The translations under genes and the position numbers were made by a program. Positions 1-12,500 of a stretch of 64,000 bases of DNA are shown here, one piece after another. The notes below the pieces were generated by a model that saw only the letters and a list, made by a program, of their open reading frames with translations, was not told the DNA's origin and made no database searches. Origin of the DNA: Notolepis coatsorum (taxonomy: Eukaryota > Chordata > Actinopteri > Aulopiformes > Paralepididae); the NCBI GenBank assembly GCA_963971535.1, contig OZ020585.1:154615371-154679370 (forward strand), written 5' to 3'. The number at the start of each line of letters is the position of its first letter. Within the stretch, counting starts at the first letter, position 1.

Positions 1-488
1 GTGCCAGTTAAGAGGTATACTGTATATCTATGATGTCTTAATTGATGTAAGAAAATAATATTTAATTGCTGTCAGATATTATAATAATTAGGAGACCATT
101 TCTAAAGTACCATATGACAAATATGGATCCATACAAAAATACAAAAGCAATAGTCAAAACATAATTAATTCTATCAAGATAAAGACTGGTGAGAAAAAGA
201 GAAGTCAAGTCAAGAGTTTTATTTGTCACGGCATACAAGTATACAGTGAAATGCGGGGGGTCTTGCCCGCAACGATTGTGCATAATACAATAATAAGAAT
301 ATAATAAGAATCCAATAGAACGACATTGTGCAATAATACAAGAAATCAAAGTAGGGCATATCGGTATATGTACATGAGTTTTTACAGAGCATGGTAAGAC
401 ATGCTAGGTCCTGTGATAGTGCAATACACTGTTAGCTACGGATAAGACACTGGGTCTTTATGTACACTGCTATACAATGCTATATTAT

Positions 489-1296
<808 letters not shown>

Positions 1297-1599
1297 TATA
1301 TTATACAATCTCAAGTTATACTATACTATTTTTAAAGTGACCTTTCCTTTTGTAAAGTGACCATACGTGTGAGCGTGTGCAGCATGAGTGTGTGTGTGCT
1401 CATGTTAAAGTGGCTGCTAGTGTGTGAGCGTGTACAGTAGTGTGTGTGTTGTGTGTGTGCTCATGTGTGCTTGTGTGTGGAGAGTTCAGTGTTCAAGGCT
1501 CTGATGGCCTGGGGGAAAAAGCTGAGCCGAAGTCTCTTTGTCCTAGTTGCTGGTGTTTGCAGGCGTTTGCCTGACTGCAGAGAGGGGTGAGGAAGGGAG

Positions 1600-2919
1600 A
1601 AAGGGTAAGAAGTGAGAGGGAAATGTAAAGTGTAGAATTATTTAGTTTCTTTACAACAAAGCAAGAGCAGAAACACAGCTATTACATACTGATTTAACCC
1701 AGGTTTCAGATTCATAACTATTTAAGTTATAAGAACATAAATAGTTAATGCCATTGAATAAGAACATAAATAGTTAAGGCTATTATGTAGGAACATAAGT
1801 AGTTAATATTATTGGGTACCAAGTCCCTTTGAATTACAGCATTGCCCTTTAATTTGCATCATGACGTGAGATGACGTGAGATGACGTGAGTGAGGTAGAT
1901 GTCGCGACAGCCACGTTTTGCTTTACGGCGCGCGAGTCTTGCTACTGCGCAGATGCAGACACAATCCCTGTAGATTCAACACGGAGTTGAACAGAGCTAC
2001 AGTAGATAACGAGATGAGATAGCATGATAAAAACAGTTATCAAACAGTTATAAAAGATTCCCCCAGTTGCAAAACAGAAGAAGCGTTGCAGTTAAAGTAG
2101 CCTGCGGTTTTGGTGAGTTCGTCAACATTGACTGTTTTGTCGAATAGCTTAAATGGTTAGCTCCATGCTACAAGCTAATAATGCTACAAGCTAATAACGA
2201 TACCGTAGCTTCATTCTGAGTCATACACGAACTACCCCAAGCTCAATTTGGTTAAATGGAAACTAGGAAGGAACCATTTCAGAATTACTTATAATTGTAT
2301 TGATATGCTGTACGTTAAGAACAAGGTCTATATTCATTTTGAATGTTTTTGAGAGTTTTATATGAACGTGGGGAATGTTCCATATGCTAGCGCACTTTAG
2401 CATGTGGCACATGATCCCACATGCTGGGATGAGACAGCCTACTTCAGCTTAGCATAGCTAAAAGTAGCCTGATTGATTATTCATTCTGAAAGCAATGAAA
2501 AGATGATGAAGCGATAAAAGATGATAAATAGCTTTTATTTTCTGAATGCCTGCTCACAAGGAGGCCAGGTTTTTCTAGCACCCCGTTCCACCCTGGGAGC
2601 AGTTCCAGGAGTCCAGACCACCCATCACCACGTGTGCCCACGAGGGGACGAGGCGGTGTGCCGGACGATGCAAGATGGCGAGCCAACCCACTAAACCTCT
2701 GATATAGCTCAAGGCTAATGCCAGCCTGATTCGAATACCCCTGTTGCCCAACTCCTGTTACCTCAACAGTCCGGTAGGCTTGAACTGACTGAACTTGAAT
2801 CATAAGAACTTCCACGGATTTAACTGACCTGAACACAAGGACATTCCAAGGGCTTCGACCCCGTTCACCTTTTGTTACTTTGATATTGTATTTTGTATTT
2901 GATTTAATTTGATGTATGG
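1600..2919. other. Unassigned DNA with promoter-like motifs
   Basis: No gene is recognised. A motif like AGAACATAAATAGTTAA recurs about three times at 1725-1815. ATGACGTGAG is repeated exactly three times at 1861-1890, which resembles half CRE/ATF sites. TATAAAAG lies at 2049-2056, and a short duplication GCTACAAGCTAATAA lies near 2170-2200. These could be a promoter or LTR relic, but no matching partner LTR was found. A minus-strand open frame at 2477-3007 has no recognisable domain and is not called a gene. Confidence 0.4.
1861..1890 (+). promoter_or_regulatory. Triple TGACGTGAG (CRE-like) array
   Basis: Three head-to-tail copies of ATGACGTGAG lie about 160 bp upstream of TATAAAAG at 2049-2056. 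TGACGT is the core of CRE/ATF sites. Tandem spacing upstream of a TATA-like box is what a promoter would look like, but no downstream gene is recognised. Confidence 0.35.
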
Positions 2920-3316
2920 GCACTGATATTCTCCTATAGGAAGGGAGACTTAAAGGGTAATTACACCCAGTAAGATACTTGAACCACTGATAAGCTACTT
3001 GAACCATTGATATTCTCCTACAAGAAGGGAGACTTAAAGGGTAAATATACCCAGTAAGTTATCTGAACTACTGATGTTCTCTTATAAAGAGGATGAGTTA
3101 ATGGGATCCTAGTGTACCCATTGATGACATTGATTATAGTTGAATCACTGATGGTTCTCCTGTAAAGAAAGAAGGTTTAAAGGGTAATTTCACCTAATAA
3201 GGTATTTGCATTCCCATAACCTAGAATATTCCATTTGGTACTTTTGTTGTGTTACACCTTCAAAGGAAGAGTTTAAAGGAGCATTTCATCTAGTAAGGTA
3301 TTTGCGTTCCCTGCAC
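2920..3316. repeat. Degenerate ~64-bp tandem repeat array
   Basis: About five diverged units begin with CACTGATATTCTCCT and contain GGGAGACTTAAAGGGTAA followed by ACCCAGTAAG. The first two full units (2921-2984 and 3005-3068) are the best conserved, and later ones drift and vary in length. No coding potential is seen. Confidence 0.7.
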
Positions 3317-3934
3317 ATTTAAAGGTTTAAATTAATATGTTTAGACATTTACCTAGTGAAATGATAAATTGAAATAGAGTTTACTGGTGATAAAAGGATA
3401 CATCCAATATCCAATCTTGAATCTAGCTTTTAGCTAGAGATAACCTCAGAGACGTCTGAACCAAACCTAATGTGTTGATCTAATCAATCTAGGACTTGAT
3501 ATCGAACTAACCCTCCTTAAAGGAGAGGTTATTGAAAGAACCTACACAGTAAAATTCGCAGTGTCAAATATGCAGTGTCAAAGTACATTGACTCTTTCAG
3601 AGTTATTACAACAACAGTTTGAGTAAAATGCAGACAGTGTTGGTGAAATATTTCGTAGTTAATTGGCTGGTGTCATCACTACTCTGGGAAGCTCCGCCCA
3701 TCTCCTTCTCTTGAAGAATGTCCAACAGGGGCGTTTTTAGGGTTAGAAAACATTGGGGGCTTCAGCCCAGGGTTTTTTTTTTTAAGCACAGAAATACGCA
3801 ATTTTAGAGTAATTAGAGATGAATACTGAATAACTAGAATCATTAGAGGTTCTCAAAGTGAGGTCCAGGTCCATGAGAGGGATCTGGGCAGTCCCCATAG
3901 AAAATTCAAAGTTAACAGGACCAAATCATCAGTT

Positions 3935-4141
<207 letters not shown>

Positions 4142-4289
4142 TGTACATACATACACATATACACCAATAACAAAATAAAAACACAGTTAAGAATCATACA
4201 CATAAGCAAATAAACAAACAAACAAACATATGCACAGCCTATGTACAAAATAAATAAACAGTTCATCTCTAGTCTTTACAGTTTTCTTC

Positions 4290-5410
4290 AATTGCATAAA
4301 CACTCAAATCAAAAGTATTACACAATTATCAAAACCTTACACTCAAGGAGCAAAATATAGGCCCAGATTTGCACCCCTACAATGTCAGCCTCACTTTTTG
4401 CAAAACAATACACACAGTGATTTGCAAAACACTAAACACACTTGCATTACATTAGACACAGAATGTCAAATTACCACACATATGAGCCAATTGGTTAACA
4501 CAGCCATCAGATGCACAAACACACCATTGCTTAATTGTAGATACACAATCAGGTTTAAGCACTATAAAAATGCAGCAGGTGAGTTCACCTGTCTTCAACC
4601 AACATGGAAGGAGAGTGAAGTACTGTACACAGAGAACGTGAAAATATACAATACATTCACCAAACACTACACAAGACAACCAATGATGCAGACTGATGAA
4701 AATATAAATTTTCTCCCATTTTCCCAAATCAGTCAACATGTCAACATGGAGAATCACAACAAAAAATTATCTTGCCAGATCCAGCTAGGCAAAGAGATAA
4801 TGTCTAGTATTTTCTGTTTAGATTTTTTCAAAAAGAAATTGTATTACTGTAATTTTAACCTGTACTGGATACAGTATTTTATGTTTGTCTGATATTTGCT
4901 GAGCTTACAGTGTTATGCACATAGTAGCATGAAAACTGGGACATGTATTGTTGTGATTCTCCATGTTGAAATGTTGACTGATTTGGTTATATGGAGAGAA
5001 CATTTATATTTTCATCAGTCTGCATCATTGATTTGGGTATATGGAGAGAAAATGTAATTTTTTTCATCAGTCTGCATCATTGATTTGGGTATATGTAGAT
5101 AAATAAATTATATTTTCATCAGTCTACAGCATTGGTCTTGTGTAGTGTTTGGTGAATTTATTGTATATTTGCACATTCTCTGCGTACTTCACTTACAGTA
5201 CTGAGAAGTAGAATTGCTAAATGTGTTTTAGGTTAAGCACAGCAGTGTGTGTAACTGGTTCAAACAGAATTAAGTCATTATGAAATGTGTGTTTCATATG
5301 GTAACAAAATTAGTGTATGGTTTTGACAAGTGTTTAATTTAGCAAAGGATCTGAGGTGTTCTGATAATTGTGTGTGTGGTTGTGCTAATTGTGTGTTTTG
5401 AAACACCGGG
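4290..5410. mobile_element. Foldback (palindromic) non-autonomous element
   Basis: The segment at about 4600-4760 reappears inverted at about 4960-5210, both containing CACCAAACACTACACAAGAC and GATGCAGACTGATGAAAATAT. The right arm repeats a ~60-bp block with GATGCAGACTGATGAAAA about three times, whereas the left arm has one copy. The outer parts are more diverged. No transposase is recognised; the open frame 4398-4892 lies across one arm and looks non-coding. Boundaries are approximate. Confidence 0.6.
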
Positions 5411-5760
5411 CCCCGTTTTCAAAATCATGCTTAGGCAATCGAAAAAAACTATTGTGTGTTTCATTATATACATATGTTTCAGTCTTCTCATAAAAAAAAG
5501 ATTCGATTTTTGGGTCTTTTCCTGCCTTTGGTCCGCTTTGCATTCACATCTCAAATGAACCGCAGCAGGGTTCACTTGCAAGAGTGAATGAGCTTTCACA
5601 CCACCCCAAACCAACCGGACTATCCGAGGTTCGATTAAAGCTTATTATAGGACACTGGACATGGGTATGGATGGCTCCAGGTGCTGCTGCGTTAAAGTGC
5701 ACATCTTCAATATCTGTACTATTTAAAAGCACAGTGCAGGACACACTCAAAGGTTATCGC

Positions 5761-6180
5761 ACCTCAGAGATGGCAGTGGACATGTATGACAGGACAAAGG
5801 CCATATGTAATGGCCTTTGGATTGAGGAACATACTACCAGCCAAAGGAGGAAGCAGAAAAGGATGGGCGAGTATGTAGTTGAGTCATCTTGTGGCACAAG
5901 CTCAGACCTCAGCTCAGGAGATCAGCTGAGACAGAGACTGTTCTATCCAGTCGTCGACAGAATACTGCAAGAGCTTGAGAGCAGGTTCTCATGAGTTGGA
6001 TAACAACTTATGAGAGGCATACAGGCATGTTATCCAGCCTCAGACCAGTTTCTCTCAGTGGAATTGCTGCAACCCCTCGCCACACATTACAATATCCAAG
6101 AGGAGATCACAGTTGCAAAGTGTTTCCTGGTCAGGACAGGCAGAGATGCAGTCCCTACTATCCAAAGTGTCTTTTCCCTC
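5761..6180 (+). pseudogene. hAT transposase C-terminal fragment
   Basis: The translation shows QLRQRLFYPVVDRILQELES at about 5926-5985 and, in the same frame after two stop codons near 5992-6006, GIQACYPASDQFLSVELLQP onward. This resembles the C-terminal region of the hAT transposases in fish often annotated as zinc finger MYM-type-like proteins. Only about 140 residues remain, the frame is broken by those stops, and the AAT microsatellite follows directly. It is a relic inside the hAT element and probably came from its original transposase. Confidence 0.6.
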
Positions 6181-6186
6181 CTGGAT

Positions 6187-6480
<294 letters not shown>

Positions 6481-6647
6481 ATGCTGACATAAAAAAAAAA
6501 AAAAAAAAAGTAAAAAAAAAAAAAAGTAAAAAAAAAAAATTTAAACAATTTTTTTTTTTTTTTTTTTTTTTAGATCCGGGGCTAGGAGAAAAACATCCGG
6601 GGCTAAAGCCCCGGAAGCCCAGGGCTAACGACGCCACTGATGTCCAA

Positions 6648-6690
6648 GACACGCCATTTTGTTCATGTCGCGGCAGAGGTAACTCAGCAG
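6648..6690 (+). promoter_or_regulatory. Candidate 5' UTR exon and splice donor of the CACTA-like element
   Basis: If the hAT at 3726-6639 and one target copy are ignored, a GC-box-like GCTCCGCCC (about 3690) leads into CCATTTTGTTCATGTCGCGG. This is followed by CTCAGCAG and the perfect donor GTAAGT at 6691. The first coding exon at 17852 is preceded by an acceptor (TCTCTTGCAG ending at 17838), which this donor could use. This is inference; no transcript evidence is available. Confidence 0.35.
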
Positions 6691-6849
6691 GTAAGTTTCT
6701 CCCCCTAATCACATATTAATTAATTAATTCGGTAGCTATTGGCTTCCAGCAACTTGCAAGAGGTAATGTTAATGTTGTTAAATACAATGTGGAGGGGTGA
6801 TTGTGAATTGTATCGTTTGGAAAAAAAGATCGAAAAAAACACAGGGCGA

Positions 6850-8015
6850 TACATTGGCTTAGTAACAAACATTTGCACGCCATGTTCTGAGGTAAATGTG
6901 TCCTACAGTATGAAATCAATTAACAGTTATTTGGCATTTGACCAACATTATTATTTTGTTAAGTCCACAGATTTCGGCGACAGCCAAGAAGACTGCACGC
7001 ACGTGCGCCATTTCACATTGAGTGAGGCCTTGAACGTGAGCCAGCCTTGCCCTTCGTGAGTTTTTTCAAATGTGTCTTGCTAGCTAATGTTAATGCGGGG
7101 AAATACCCTTGAATGATATAAGTAATCTGTACTATGAAATGGTGTGTTATGAGAGTGAGTGCATTAGAATGCATACAATATGGTTGATTGAGTTTAATGG
7201 AAGAAACACAGGGAAAATGCAAGGAAGGCCCTGTTACCAAGCTGCTAACATTGGCTTAGTAACAAACATTTGCATGCCATGTTCTGAGGTAAATGTGTCC
7301 TACAGTATGAAATCAATTAACAGTTATTTGGCATTTGACCAACGTTATTATTTTGTTAAGTCCACAGATTTCGGCGACAGCCAAGAAGACTGCACGTGCG
7401 CCATTTAACGTTGAGGGAGGCCTTGAACGTGAGCCAGCCTAGCCCTTCGTGAGTTTTTTCAAATGTGTCTTGCTAGCTAATGTTAATGCGGGGAAATACC
7501 CTTGAATGATATAAGTAATCTGTACTATGAAATGGTGTGTTATGAGAATGAGTGCAATAGAATGCATACAATATGGTTGATTGAGTTTAATGGAAGAAAC
7601 ACAGGGAAAATGCAAGGAAGGCCCTGTTACCAAGCTGCTAACATTGGCTTAGTAACAAACATTTGCATGCCATCTTCTGAGGTAAATGTGTCCTACAGTT
7701 AGAAATCAATTAACAGTTACTTGGCATTTGACCAACGTTATTATTTTGTTAAGTCCACAGATTTCGGCGACAGCCAAGAAGACTGCACGTGCGCCATTTC
7801 ATGTTGAGGGAGGCCTTGAACGTGAGCCAGCCTTGCCCTTCGTAAGTTTTTTCAAATGTGTCTTGCTAGCTAATGTTAATGCGGGGAAATACCCTTGAAT
7901 GATATAAGTAATCTGTACTATGAAATGGTGTGTTATGAGAGTGAGTGCATTAGAATGCATACAATATGGTTGATTGAGTTTAATGGAAGAAACACAGGGA
8001 AAATGCAAGGAAAAG
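6850..8015. repeat. Three-copy ~395-bp tandem repeat
   Basis: The phrase TTGGCTTAGTAACAAACATT starts at 6854, 7251 and 7644, giving periods of 397 and 393 bp. The copies are very similar throughout; for example all contain GATTTCGGCGACAGCCAAGA and AATGCGGGGAAATACCC. The third copy stops at the LINE tail near 8020. The open frames in this region are the same segments seen in different copies and are not convincing genes. It lies in what would be the 5' intron of the CACTA-like element. Confidence 0.9.
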
Positions 8016-8100
8016 CCCTGGGTTATATGAATGAATGAATGAATGAATGACTTTATTTGACAATATAAAAAATAAACATGTGACAGAAGAGCACAGTCGG

Positions 8101-9467
8101 TGTAACTGAGGGGTACAATTCCCTGACTGTATTGATAAGTATGGTATCATTAAACCACTACCGCTTTATGTACTTTAATTACTGGCCATACAGTACACGA
8201 TATATGAATATGATGAACACTTCCCACAATGAAATCGGTTCCAAACAAAGGTATAATCAAGTATTTAATGGAGCAAAAGGTACATAGGATACTTTACATT
8301 ATTCTTTGAATGCACTTGTAAGGCAAAGGAATATGCATAAGCAAATCAATAATGAATGTCCATTCTCTGGTTATGCAGGAGGTAATTATACAACCTGAAT
8401 CTTAGGGAATTATATCTATGGTACACTAGTAATATAGCGGGAGATACTGGAAGGGGTTCCCCTGGTTGTAAGCCAGCGGGGGGGGTAGAAGATCTGTCGG
8501 TAGTAGAACGTCTGGTCAACGATGACTAAGGAGACTTCAGGTACAGAAGCCGGTGCAGTAGCCTCTTGATCCACAGACGAATACAGCTGTTCTCCGTAGA
8601 CTGTAGACTGTAGCTCCACAGTGAAGAAAGCTAGTCGGCCTCAGGCTCTCTGAGGCGCCGACTCGACTTGACTCCTCGCGGGGTAAATCCAACACGTGCA
8701 GGCGTCGGCGATTATCCGCTCCATAAATCACAGGACCAAAGCAAATATATTCCAGCCGCAAAGGGCTATGTAGTCGTCGGGTAGATTAATCCAGTGTACA
8801 TGTCCATACGGTTCTCGTCTAGGTCTCCTCGGGTGAAAGCTCCATGTGGTCAGCCCAGCCTGGATAAGAACTCTAGCTAATACGAGGAAGCGTTGGAGAT
8901 GCTGGTCACTGTAGAACTTTAACCGCACGATACACTATACACAAATAGACTATTAATGACTTAATAGAAATATGTCGCACTCGACGGTATAGCGCCAAAC
9001 TCTGACAATTCAGTTACTAATTCGCACGCGGTCTCAATGCTCTATTCTGGGGCCAAACAGGCCATACTTCACCGCACGTTGTATCGTGGGTGAGGCTTCA
9101 ACTTATTGGTAACTCACTAAGGCTGAGAAGGCAAGAGGGTAAGGGGCTTCTATATTCACCTGCGCCGTATTTATACGCACAGTGAACAAACTAGTTCCAA
9201 TCTCATTTCTGTCGCGTATCCCTGGGCAAGGCCGGGCATGTCCAGACACGTCTTGACGGTGACTTTGAACCTGACTCCGGAGGCCGGTCCCTGGCGCCGG
9301 TGGACCGCTGTCCAATAGGAGAATGAACTATTATGGTCTGGGCTAAAGGGATATTCTGTGTATATGTACAAGGAATATACAGGGGATATCAAACGATATA
9401 CAAATACTATGCAATATATATCAATAAATAAATATATATATTCGGTTTAATCTGATCCTTTGTAACA
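8101..9467 (-). repeat. 3' LTR of BEL/Pao copy 1
   Basis: This 1367-bp LTR is of the same length as, and about 99.5% identical to, the one at 15854-17220. It is preceded in element orientation by the purine-rich AGGGGGCGGC (9468-9477), the expected polypurine tract. Small open frames inside it recur in the other LTR and are not genes. Confidence 0.95.
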
Positions 9468-9558
9468 GCCGCCCCCTAATTAGTCCCACCTAATTAGCTA
9501 AGCAGAGACAGATTAACCGCACTGTCCACTAAATGTCTGTTGTGAGGGGTCGGTCAGT

Positions 9559-12500
9559 TCACAAAGTCATGGGGTCATGGTCGTCATCGATGGTATCGGG
9601 GAGCCTTGGCAGTTCTATTAGCCTCGCCACGGGTCGGGTGTAGATCCGCCCTTGGACGAGCACTTCGGCTGGTCGGACCTTTCCGTCGGCACTGGTGATC
9701 ACTTTGCTTACGCGGCCAGCCGGCCACATAGCTCGGGGTAGTGACTGGTCGATAATCATGACGACTGTTCCTTCTGTCAAATTGTCTCTCTCTTTCACCC
9801 ATTTCTGGCGGGTCTGTAGAGACGGTAGGTAGTGGAGTAGGAAGCTGTTCCAAAACTTGTCAGCCAATACTTGACTGTACCTCCACATTCTTCGGCCGTT
9901 CGCTTCTTCAGGCCTGTACATTGTCTGTGGTAGCGCGGGGTCCAGCCGCTCCATCAAGAGTGTGTTGGGGGTGACTGGGTCGACATCTGCTACATCACTT
10001 GAGACGTAACCGAGGGGCTTTGAGTTCAATACTCCCTCGATCTCCGTGAGGACTTCATTAGGACTTCTTCCGCCACGGTCTGGGCCCCAAGCACGGCGTA
10101 CAGGGCTGTCTTTATTGAACGTACTTCTCGTTCCCAAGTTCCACCGAAGTGAGGTGCGTTCGGGGGATTAAACTGGAAGTCAATCTGGTATGGAGCGAGG
10201 TGGGTCTTAAGTTCTGGGCCCATAGCTTGGAAGCTCTCTCTCAGCTCTCTTTCTCCGCCTTTGAAGTTTGTCCCGTGATCAGACAATAATATAGACGGTT
10301 TACCTTTCCGCGATGTGAATCTTCAGAAGGCCATAAGGAATGAGTCTGTGCTCATGGTTGGAAGGAGTTCTATATGCATCGCTCGGGTGGTCATGCATTT
10401 GAATACAATACCCCACCGCTTCTCGGTTCCTCTTCCTTTCTTTATATACAGCGGGCCGAAACAGTCCATACCGGTGGAGTGAAAAGGCTTGTCGCCGAGT
10501 CGGAGGCGACAGGGAGGTAGGTCAGCCATCCGGGGTATACTGGGCTGCGCTCGCCACTTACGACAGTCTAGACAGGTTCGCTGGAAGCGCCGCACTGCTT
10601 CTCTCCCTTGCAGTATCCAATAACGACGTCTGATCTCCGCGAAGACTCTCTCTGCCCCGGCGTGATGCACATCCTCGTCGTATTTCTTTATGATCAGCTC
10701 TGTGACCTTGTGTCGGCTGTTTAAGACTATCGGGTACTTGACGTCATCCGGTAAGTCTGGAGCTCTCCGCAGACGACCACCCACTCTGATGAGACCATGG
10801 GCGTCGCTCTCGGGGGCTAGGTGGAGCAGTCTGCTGTCTGATGGGACGGGCTTTGCTCCCTGTAGACAGTCTAGCTCATCGGGGAACGAGTCTCTCTGGG
10901 CTCGTTGTAGTAGAAGAAGTTCTGCTTCTTCGTAGTCAGCTGCAGTAATGTCAGTAGTGAGCTGAACCTCTGGGTGGTGCCACAGGAATGTCTTTAGCTG
11001 CGCACTCTCTAGGGTGAGGCAATCGTCTATGTCGGGGTCTGTGGAGACGAGTGTGTTCAATCCACAGAACATAGATTTCTTGTTTTCTGCCTCCTCTTTA
11101 CTCGCTTCCCGTGGGGTGGGTGTAGGCCACTCTTCTTCCGGGAGCTTGAGGAACTCTGGCCCGTCACTGTATAGGTTGTGACGGGTGAGGTCATCCAGGG
11201 ACATTCCCCGGGTGATGACGTCAGCTGGGTTGTGTTTTGTGTCCACATACCTCCAGCTTGCTACTTCTGTTAAATCTTGAATCTCTGTGACTCTGACTCC
11301 CACGAAGACCTTGTATCTGCACGAATCAGACCGGATCCATGTGAGTACTGTCGTGGAGTCTAACCACAAGATTGTTCTTTGCACCGGAATGGTGAGTTCA
11401 CGTTGGATTAACGTGGCGAGTTACGCTCCTGCTAGGGCTGCGCAGAGCTCTAGACGCGGGATAGATTGTTGCTTTCGTGGGGCTATTCTTGAGCGAGCCA
11501 GGATGAAAGCAGTATGTATTGCTCCTCCCTCCTCTCGGGCACGCAAGTAGGCCACCGAACCGTAGGCTACTTCGGAGGCGTCGCTGAAGACGTGCAGGTC
11601 CATCTGGCACGTCTCCGGCCTCACTGTGGGTGGGAAGTAGCTGCGGCGTATGTTAACACCTGGGAGTGAGCTGAGTTCCGTCTCCCACTCTCTCCATGTG
11701 GATGCAAGGTGTTCGGGTATGGGGTCGTCCCAGCCCTGGTCCTTGTCCCATAACGCTCTTACAATCATCTTTGCCCTGGTGGTGTATGGTAGAATACATC
11801 CCAACGGGTCATATTGTCTGGCGAGTGTTCTGTATACACTCCGTCTGGTGGTCGGTAGTGCAGTCGACCTTCCCTGCTCCTTGGTCAGGGGTGTGTGTTT
11901 ATAATGGAGCGAGTCTGTTTTGAAGCGCCAGACTAGTCCTAATGTCATTTCTTGGGCTTCTCCTGGGATGGTCGCCATCCAGGTCTCGCTGCTTGCTGCC
12001 TTGTCCTCGGGGGAGAGGCTGCGCAATACTTGCGGGTCGCTGCTGGCCCACTGCCTGAGATCAAAGCCGCCTTTGATCAGGGAGGCGCGGAGCTTGAGTA
12101 GCAGGGCCTCGGCTTCTTCTGGCGTCGAGACGCTTTGCAGACAGTTGTCCACGTAGAAACTATTTTCTACACTTTTTCGGACCTCTTCATCAGCTGCTGG
12201 GTCCTCTGCGACGTGTTTTTGCAGTGCAAACGTAGCACAGCATGGGCTGCATGTGGTTCCGAAAGGGAGGACTTCCCATTGATAGATGGCTGGTTGCTCA
12301 TCCCCGATCCTCTCTCTCCATAGGAACCGCAGCAGGGGCTTGTCCTCCTCCACTAGTCTCACCTGCAGGAACATCCCTTTGATGTCGCCGCTGATGGCCA
12401 CCTTGTCCTGGCGGAAACGTAGTAACACGCCTAGTAGAGAGGGGCCGAGTGTTGGGCCGGGCAAGAGCTCTTTATTCAGATTTTGTGATCCGATCTGGTA

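Noticed and set aside
2477-3007. 176-codon minus-strand open frame as a gene
   Set aside because: It has no recognisable domain, overlaps the start of a degenerate tandem array, and has no splice or promoter support.
4398-4892. 164-codon open frame as a gene
   Set aside because: It lies across one arm of a foldback element, with low-complexity composition and no domain.
6739-8008. Several ~70-100-codon open frames on both strands
   Set aside because: They are the same segments of the 395-bp tandem repeat recurring in each copy; no domain or conserved start.
8023-8050. (GAAT)n as an independent microsatellite
   Set aside because: It is the natural 3' tail of the minus-strand LINE that continues at 17221-17612.
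8416-9392. Minus-strand open frames in the LTR as genes
   Set aside because: Identical frames occur in the partner LTR at 16169-17145; they are LTR sequence.
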